From the NCBI GenBank assembly GCA_944384065.1, contig CALWRY010000003.1:17348-81347 (forward strand): a DNA stretch of 64,000 nt. The letters are read 5' to 3'. This document shows positions 61,717 through 64,000 of this stretch, in pieces. Source of the DNA: an uncultured Enterocloster sp. (GTDB lineage: Bacteria; Bacillota; Clostridia; Lachnospirales; Lachnospiraceae). The translations under genes and the position numbers were made by a program. Every line of letters starts with the position of its first letter. Position 1 is the first letter of the stretch. The notes below the pieces were generated by a model. It was not told the origin of the DNA. It worked only from the letters and a program-made list of their open reading frames with translations, and ran no database searches.

Positions 61717-63071
61717 ACATCCAGTCTCCGGCTGATTTTTACCACCACGCCGCTTAAGGCGAGAAGCGCCATGGCGTTGGGGATCACCATCAGCCCGTTA
61801 AAGAAATCCGCCAGTGCCCAGACCAGATCCACCTTCAGAGCGGATCCGATGACGATGAATACCACCACCAGAAGGGAATACACCCTGGCCGCCTTTTTCC
61901 CGAACAGGTACTCCGCGTTGATCTGGCCGAAGAAGTGCCAGCCAAGAATCGTGGAATACGCAAAAAACAGAAGGCATACCGCCACGAAGATAAGGCCCAA
62001 AGGCCCAAAGCTCTGCATGAAAGCCTCCTGGGTCAGAGCCGTGCCGTCCTTGCCGCTGGCCATTGCCCCGGTTGTAAGGATAGAAAACACGGTGAGGTTC
62101 AGGATAATAAAGGTATCGATAAACACGCTGATCATGGCGCAGAGTCCCTGGTGATGGGGGCTCTTGGCCTTGGCCCTGGCGTGGGCGTGAGGCGTGGAGC
62201 CCATGCCCGCCTCATTGGAGAAAAGCCCCCGGGCCACGCCGTAGCGGATGGCCTCCCGCACCGTGATGCCGGCGCCGGCGCCCACCACAGCGTCCGGCTG
62301 GAAGGCCCCCACGAGAATCAGGCGGAAGGCCTCCGGGAGATGGGTAATGTGCATTCCAATGAGAATCAGGCTTCCCACAATGTAAAAGCCCGCCATCACC
62401 GGCACCAGCTTTTCCACCACAGAGGCCAGCCGCTTTGTGCCGCCCAGGAAGATAAACAGCGACAGCAGGGCGATCACCGCTCCCACAGCCACCGGCGGCA
62501 CATTGATGTGATAATAGGTAAACACCTCGGAAAATGCCGCTCCGATGGAGTTGGACTGTACCATATTCCCCATAAAGCCCAGTGCCAGGATGATAAATAC
62601 GGCAAAGCAGCCCGCCAGAGCCCGGCCGAATTTCCCTTTAAACGCGGCTTTTATGTAATACACAGGGCCTCCGGTCACCTGTCCGTCCACCTCGGTCTTA
62701 TACTCCTGGGCCAGCACCGCCTCGGAGTAGATGGTGGCCATGCCGAAAAATGCGCTGACCCACATCCAGAAGATGGCTCCCGGCCCGCCGCCGATGAGAG
62801 CTGTGGCCGCTCCCGCCAGATTGCCCGTTCCCACCTGAGCCGCAATCGCGGTAGCTAAGGACTGAAAGGGCGTCATCTCACCCTTCTCATGCTTCTCGCC
62901 CTTCATGCTGAAGTTTCCGAACACCAGACGGCAGCCCTGGCCGAACCGCCTTATCTGGATGAATCTCAGCCGGATCGTGTAGTAGATGCCTGTGCCCACC
63001 AAAATCACGATCAGAAGGAAGCTCATCAAAAAATCCGTTCCCTTTTCCACCAATGCCTGCAGTAAATCCAT
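61701..63071 (-). CDS. AGCS family sodium:glycine/alanine symporter
   Basis: A 456-aa membrane symporter with about ten helices (MSFLLIVILVGTGIYYTIRL, TALIGGGPGAIFWMWVSAFF, FSNEAGMGSTPHAHARAKA, IFVAVCLLFFAYSTILGWHF). AGCS proteins import alanine or glycine with sodium. A glycine riboswitch in its leader indicates glycine as the physiological substrate. ATG at 63071 is about 10 bases from GGAGG; ATG at 63080 is closer but too tight. Confidence 0.95.
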   Translation of the reverse strand: MDLLQALVEKGTDFLMSFLLIVILVGTGIYYTIRLRFIQIRRFGQGCRLVFGNFSMKGEKHEKGEMTPFQSLATAIAAQVGTGNLAGAATALIGGGPGAIFWMWVSAFFGMATIYSEAVLAQEYKTEVDGQVTGGPVYYIKAAFKGKFGRALAGCFAVFIILALGFMGNMVQSNSIGAAFSEVFTYYHINVPPVAVGAVIALLSLFIFLGGTKRLASVVEKLVPVMAGFYIVGSLILIGMHITHLPEAFRLILVGAFQPDAVVGAGAGITVREAIRYGVARGLFSNEAGMGSTPHAHARAKAKSPHHQGLCAMISVFIDTFIILNLTVFSILTTGAMASGKDGTALTQEAFMQSFGPLGLIFVAVCLLFFAYSTILGWHFFGQINAEYLFGKKAARVYSLLVVVFIVIGSALKVDLVWALADFFNGLMVIPNAMALLALSGVVVKISRRLDVKGKL

Positions 63072-63129
63072 GTTTTTCATTCCTCCTCTTGGATACTTAT
63101 TCCCATGCGCGTTCCAGACGCGCACGCAC

Positions 63130-63158
63130 AAAAATAAGAGCTGACTTCCATCAGCTCT
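63130..63158 (-). terminator. Expression-platform hairpin of the riboswitch
   Basis: AGAGCTGA, 6-base loop, TCAGCTCT, then TTATTTTTG on the minus strand, between the glycine aptamer and the symporter start. A transcription-terminating platform is inferred. Confidence 0.55.
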
Positions 63159-63164
63159 CCAAAG

Positions 63165-63335
63165 AGTAGAACATTTGCATACAATGGGCTTTGCGATGTC
63201 TCCCATTGTCCTTTTTGTATGCCCTGTCCTTTTGCCTGAGAGATCGGCCCCGCGCCCTGCACGGCTGCCTTACACCTTCGGCGCTCCTTTCGGAGACTCT
63301 CCAGAGTGTTCCGTCCTCCATGGAGGGCGGAACAA
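63165..63335 (-). ncRNA. Glycine riboswitch (singlet)
   Basis: On the minus strand the conserved parts of a gcvT-type aptamer appear in order: GGAGAG (63297-63302), a CGCCGAAGGTGTAAGGC segment, and CTCTCAGGCAAAAGGACAG (63224-63242). A second full aptamer is absent; instead an imperfect hairpin follows (GCATAC..CAATGGG with CCCATTG-TATGC, about 63173-63223), resembling the ghost aptamer of singlet glycine riboswitches. A hairpin at 63308-63333 precedes the aptamer. It should raise or lower symporter expression in response to glycine. Confidence 0.9.
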
Positions 63336-63340
63336 TATCT

Positions 63341-63369
63341 ACTGTAGCACAAAAACAGAACTTTTACAA
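63341..63369 (-). promoter_or_regulatory. Promoter of the riboswitch-symporter transcript
   Basis: Minus strand TTGTAA, 17 bases, TACAGT, directly upstream of the riboswitch and downstream of the small membrane-protein gene. Confidence 0.5.
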
Positions 63370-63372
63370 CCA

Positions 63373-63708
63373 TTAAATGATGGAAAACAGCTTCAGTATC
63401 CCCCCGACGATGGACAGGGCCACCAAAACGGAGGCCGCCTGCCTTCTCACTTCCCCCTCTGCGCCCGCGCATACGGCGATGCCGGCCGCACTCATCAGGC
63501 CCAGCCCCCAGGCCAGTATCTGTCCCCCAACCCAGTTTCCCGGCAGTGAAAGTCCGTAAAAAGCGGCAATCGCCATGCCCCAAACCGCCATGGCATACAG
63601 GCTGATTCGCCGTGCCTTCTCCCCCTTCACCAGAAATAAAACCAGCAGGCCCAAAATACTGACCACGCTCATAAAGCCAAACATAATTCCAAATATGCCA
63701 AGTGCCAT
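63373..63708 (-). CDS. Small hypothetical membrane protein
   Basis: A 111-aa protein with four predicted membrane helices (about residues 3-25, 36-52, 59-80 and 90-108) and no polar domain. No family recognised. GAGGAGG precedes the ATG. It lies just upstream of the glycine symporter transcript but has that promoter between, so a functional link is uncertain. Confidence 0.7.
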   Translation of the reverse strand: MALGIFGIMFGFMSVVSILGLLVLFLVKGEKARRISLYAMAVWGMAIAAFYGLSLPGNWVGGQILAWGLGLMSAAGIAVCAGAEGEVRRQAASVLVALSIVGGILKLFSII

Positions 63709-63900
63709 TCTTTTTTCCTCCTCAAGCTTTGTGATGGCTCCAGCTTACCAGTCCACCCTAAATAATCCATCAACGGATCCTAAAGATTTCTTAAAAGTGT
63801 TGCTTTTTTCCAGGAAATGTTATATAAATGATATGAGGCGTTGTGGTATCCCTTAAACCACGCCCTCATCCTTATTAATTATTTATACTCCCCTTGAGTA

Positions 63901-63932
63901 AAGGCCAGGATAGCTCCCCTATCCTGGCCTTT
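63901..63932. terminator. Strong hairpin near the right edge
   Basis: AAGGCCAGGATAG, short loop, CTATCCTGGCCTT, followed by TCTCTTTCTCTT on the plus strand and TTACTC on the minus strand. No plus-strand gene precedes it here, so it probably ends a minus-strand gene right of the window. The rest of 63709-64000 holds an imperfect hairpin at 63832-63868 and no gene. Confidence 0.6.
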
Positions 63933-63948
63933 CTCTTTCTCTTATGCC

Positions 63949-63981
63949 AGAACAGCCCGGAAGATCCTCCCGAGCTGTTCT
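63949..63981. terminator. Second hairpin near the right edge
   Basis: AGAACAGC pairs with GCTGTTCT around a 17-base loop with a partial inner stem. Tandem with the previous hairpin; role uncertain. Confidence 0.4.
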
Positions 63982-64000
63982 CTATCCCTTATATCAAAAA

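Noticed and set aside
61935-62858. 307-codon plus-strand open frame
   Set aside because: Antisense to the AGCS symporter; His/Gly-rich shadow composition.

Overview
The window looks like chromosome of a spore-forming, anaerobic Bacillota, most likely Lachnospiraceae (Clostridium cluster XIVa). Reasons: pyruvate phosphate dikinase of clostridial type (875 aa, catalytic His455), a spoIID-spoIIQ pair, an ireB-ruvX-DUF1292-RNase J-mltG-trmR-trhP gene order like that of Firmicutes, a glycine riboswitch, and purine-rich Shine-Dalgarno sites before nearly every gene. Base composition is fairly GC-rich except in regulatory gaps and around 35.6-37.6 kb. Most genes lie on the minus strand. No rRNA, tRNA, CRISPR array or intact transposase was seen.

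Layout. 0-1.3 kb: a LacI-type regulator, with a near-perfect minus-strand promoter at the left edge that reads out of the window. 1.4-5.4 kb: a plus-strand signalling operon (HD-GYP response regulator, Hpt protein, hybrid histidine kinase). 5.5-8.2 kb: ppdK. 8.4-11.5 kb: histidine kinase, OmpR-type regulator and L,D-transpeptidase in one operon. 11.7-25.5 kb: a long housekeeping stretch (glyS, a lipoprotein, recO, era, an M16C protease, YdcF, the tRNA wobble-uridine genes trhP and trmR, a MltG-like protein without catalytic domain, RNase J, DUF1292, ruvX, ireB). 25.6-32.4 kb: mtaB, an HPr-like protein without the phospho-histidine, then prmA-rsmE-nifS-thiI and a TSUP permease behind a long structured leader. 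33-35.4 kb: a CBS protein, spoIIQ and spoIID behind a sigma-E-like promoter. 35.6-37.6 kb: a visibly different plus-strand patch with a DUF4143 ATPase and gene debris.

37.6-60.4 kb holds the most unusual content: two related minus-strand clusters. Each has a complete polar-amino-acid-type ABC importer (binding lipoprotein, permease, ATPase), a pair of overlapping sugar-isomerase-like TIM-barrel genes of which one keeps the metal site and the other has lost it, two or three genes of one bicupin family, and MATE efflux genes. Cluster 1 (37.6-46.5 kb) contains a LysR regulator; cluster 2 (52.1-60.4 kb) is divergent from a LacI regulator with palindromic operators. I cannot name the substrate. 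The layout reads as import, rearrangement by isomerase/cupin enzymes, and efflux, present twice in shuffled gene order. Between them lie an XRE regulator, an M32 carboxypeptidase, an isoaspartyl dipeptidase (iadA) with a YfcC-type transporter, and a nuclease tail fragment.

60.6-64 kb: the cluster 2 LacI regulator, an AGCS sodium:glycine/alanine symporter behind a glycine riboswitch, a small membrane protein, and two hairpins.

A family of intergenic inverted-repeat elements built on a GTAAC-GTTCAGACGGCGGGC-like arm runs through the first half of the window; its best copy (13848-14005) can fold into a closing stem around three hairpins, and several copies abut stop codons.
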